From: Sphingobacterium sp. UBA7855
Lineage (GTDB): Bacteria; Bacteroidota; Bacteroidia; Sphingobacteriales; Sphingobacteriaceae
Assembly: GCA_002500745.1 (NCBI GenBank)
Contig: DLST01000002.1
Coordinates: 248,001-312,000 of the forward strand
DNA length: 64,000 nucleotides
Direction: 5' to 3'
The notes beneath the pieces were generated by a model, which saw only the letters and a program-made list of their open reading frames with translations, made no database searches and had not been told where the DNA came from. How positions within the stretch are numbered: the stretch's first letter is position 1; each line of letters opens with the position of its first letter. Positions 63,136-64,000 of the stretch are shown here, one piece after another. A program made the position numbers and the translations under genes.

Positions 63136-64000
63136 ATGGCGACAGATCTTTATAAAGATACAGTTTATATACCTTTGGAAGATGTTGAAAGCGAACATTG
63201 CGCATCAATTGTCGAAAAAGGACTAGCCCAGGTTAAAGGCCTGGCGAGCTATCGGGTGGAATTGAATAATCACAGAGCTGCTATCGTACCGAAGGATAGT
63301 GCAGCAGTCATTAGCAGTGTAAAGGCGATCAAAGATCTTGGTTATGGTGTTTCTACATTGACCAAAACATTTCCAGTTCTTGGGATGACTTGCGCCTCAT
63401 GCGCCAGTAGCGCTGAAAGTATGGCGAAATATGAACAGGGGGTTGTTAATGCAGCTGTAAATTATGCAACAGGAAATCTCACTGTTGAATATATTCCCGG
63501 TGTGACAGATCCTTTAAAAATCCAAAAGGCGGTCCAAGCTGGTGGCTATGATCTGTTAATTGAAGAGGAATCCACACAGCAGGAAACTTTGGAGGCTATT
63601 CACGCGGAGAAATTCCGTAAGCTTAAGGTCAAAACACGTTGGGCAGTGTTGCTATCACTTCCCGTAGTGATCATTGGTATGTTTTTTATGAATATGCCTT
63701 ACGCTAATCCTATCATGTGGCTTTTTTCCACGCCAGTGGTTCTTTGGCTGGGCAAGGATTTTTTTGTCAATGCGTGGAAGCAGGCAAAACATCGTTCCGC
63801 CAACATGGACACACTCGTTGCATTAAGTACAGGGATAGCCTACATTTTCAGTGTATTCAACATGCTTTTTGCTGACTTTTGGCATCAACGCGGCTTACAT
63901 GCGCATGTATATTTTGAGGCCGCTTCAGTTGTCATAGCTTTCATTTTGTTGGGTAAACTACTGGAGGAGAAGGCCAAAGGTAACACCTCATCCGCTATTA
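63136..64000 (+). CDS. copA: Copper-type P1B ATPase, N-terminal part (3' truncated by window edge)
   Basis: Frame open to the window end, 288 residues visible. The first metal-binding domain is degenerate: DVESEHCASIVEKGL keeps one Cys where GMxCxxC is expected. The second is intact with VLGMTCASCASSAES. After a basic linker the first membrane helices begin (WAVLLSLPVVIIGMFFMNMP, ANPIMWLFSTPVVLWLG), then HRSANMDTLVALSTG and the start of the actuator region (EAASVVIAFILLGKLLEEKAKG). It exports soft monovalent metals from the cytoplasm and complements the efflux operon at 48.4-54.5 kb. Confidence 0.92.
   Translation, partial: MATDLYKDTVYIPLEDVESEHCASIVEKGLAQVKGLASYRVELNNHRAAIVPKDSAAVISSVKAIKDLGYGVSTLTKTFPVLGMTCASCASSAESMAKYEQGVVNAAVNYATGNLTVEYIPGVTDPLKIQKAVQAGGYDLLIEEESTQQETLEAIHAEKFRKLKVKTRWAVLLSLPVVIIGMFFMNMPYANPIMWLFSTPVVLWLGKDFFVNAWKQAKHRSANMDTLVALSTGIAYIFSVFNMLFADFWHQRGLHAHVYFEAASVVIAFILLGKLLEEKAKGNTSSAI

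Overview
The window is AT-rich chromosomal DNA from a Bacteroidota bacterium, most likely Sphingobacteriaceae and probably Sphingobacterium. This rests on gene content: a DUF6660-type Cys/His protein next to a CusA-TolC fusion and a CusB lipoprotein, LytS/LytTR regulators, DUF4230, and GH29 and Gfo/Idh/MocA proteins with export signals. It also rests on AT-rich, weak ribosome-binding regions. No 16S rRNA is present, so the genus is an inference.

Layout. 1-8 kb: end of an M16 peptidase, DEDDh exonuclease, trxB, rnhA, an exported GH29 fucosidase whose signal peptide is out of frame, a sirtuin and a DUF2891 lipoprotein. 8-12 kb: DUF1080-like protein, Tat-exported oxidoreductase, EptA-type transferase. 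12-15.5 kb: a decay zone with an AraC remnant, a second remnant, an HxlR/peroxiredoxin pair, a DNA-alkylation-repair gene cut by a stop codon, and a truncated CzcA pseudogene. 15.5-24 kb: metallophosphoesterase, CinA-like amidase, glycosyltransferase, exonuclease III with Nudix, a receiver, an ECF sigma factor and two tandem nucleotidyltransferases. 24-32 kb: a trehalose operon made of a TreY-MalQ fusion, TreX/GlgX and TreZ, able to turn glycogen or maltodextrin into trehalose. 32-46 kb: stress and envelope genes, including catalase HPII, an ankyrin protein, a tiny Lmo0937-like membrane protein, a second ECF sigma factor, tRNA-His, a PfpI/DJ-1 protein, a nucleotidyltransferase/phosphoesterase pair and an MscS channel. 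46-54.5 kb: response regulator, FMN-dependent lactate-type dehydrogenase, a repeat-rich spacer, and a heavy-metal efflux operon (DUF6660, CusA-TolC, CusB). 54.6-64 kb: TCR/Tet-type MFS pump, OsmC, then a compact RiPP locus, an unknown small protein and the start of a copper-type P-ATPase.

The RiPP locus is the most interesting part. A LytS-type kinase and LytTR regulator (+ strand) converge on a minus-strand operon of a 47-residue precursor-like peptide (62130-62273), a stand-alone receiver and a full-length lantibiotic dehydratase. The peptide was not an obvious gene because it lies inside a longer frame. It carries an FxLD-type leader motif and a Thr/Ser-rich tail without Cys. Upstream are CGACGAA-like direct repeats spaced exactly 21 bp, the geometry of LytTR operators. 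No LanC cyclase, protease or exporter is visible. The locus therefore looks like a two-component-controlled, possibly non-lanthionine dehydrated-peptide system.
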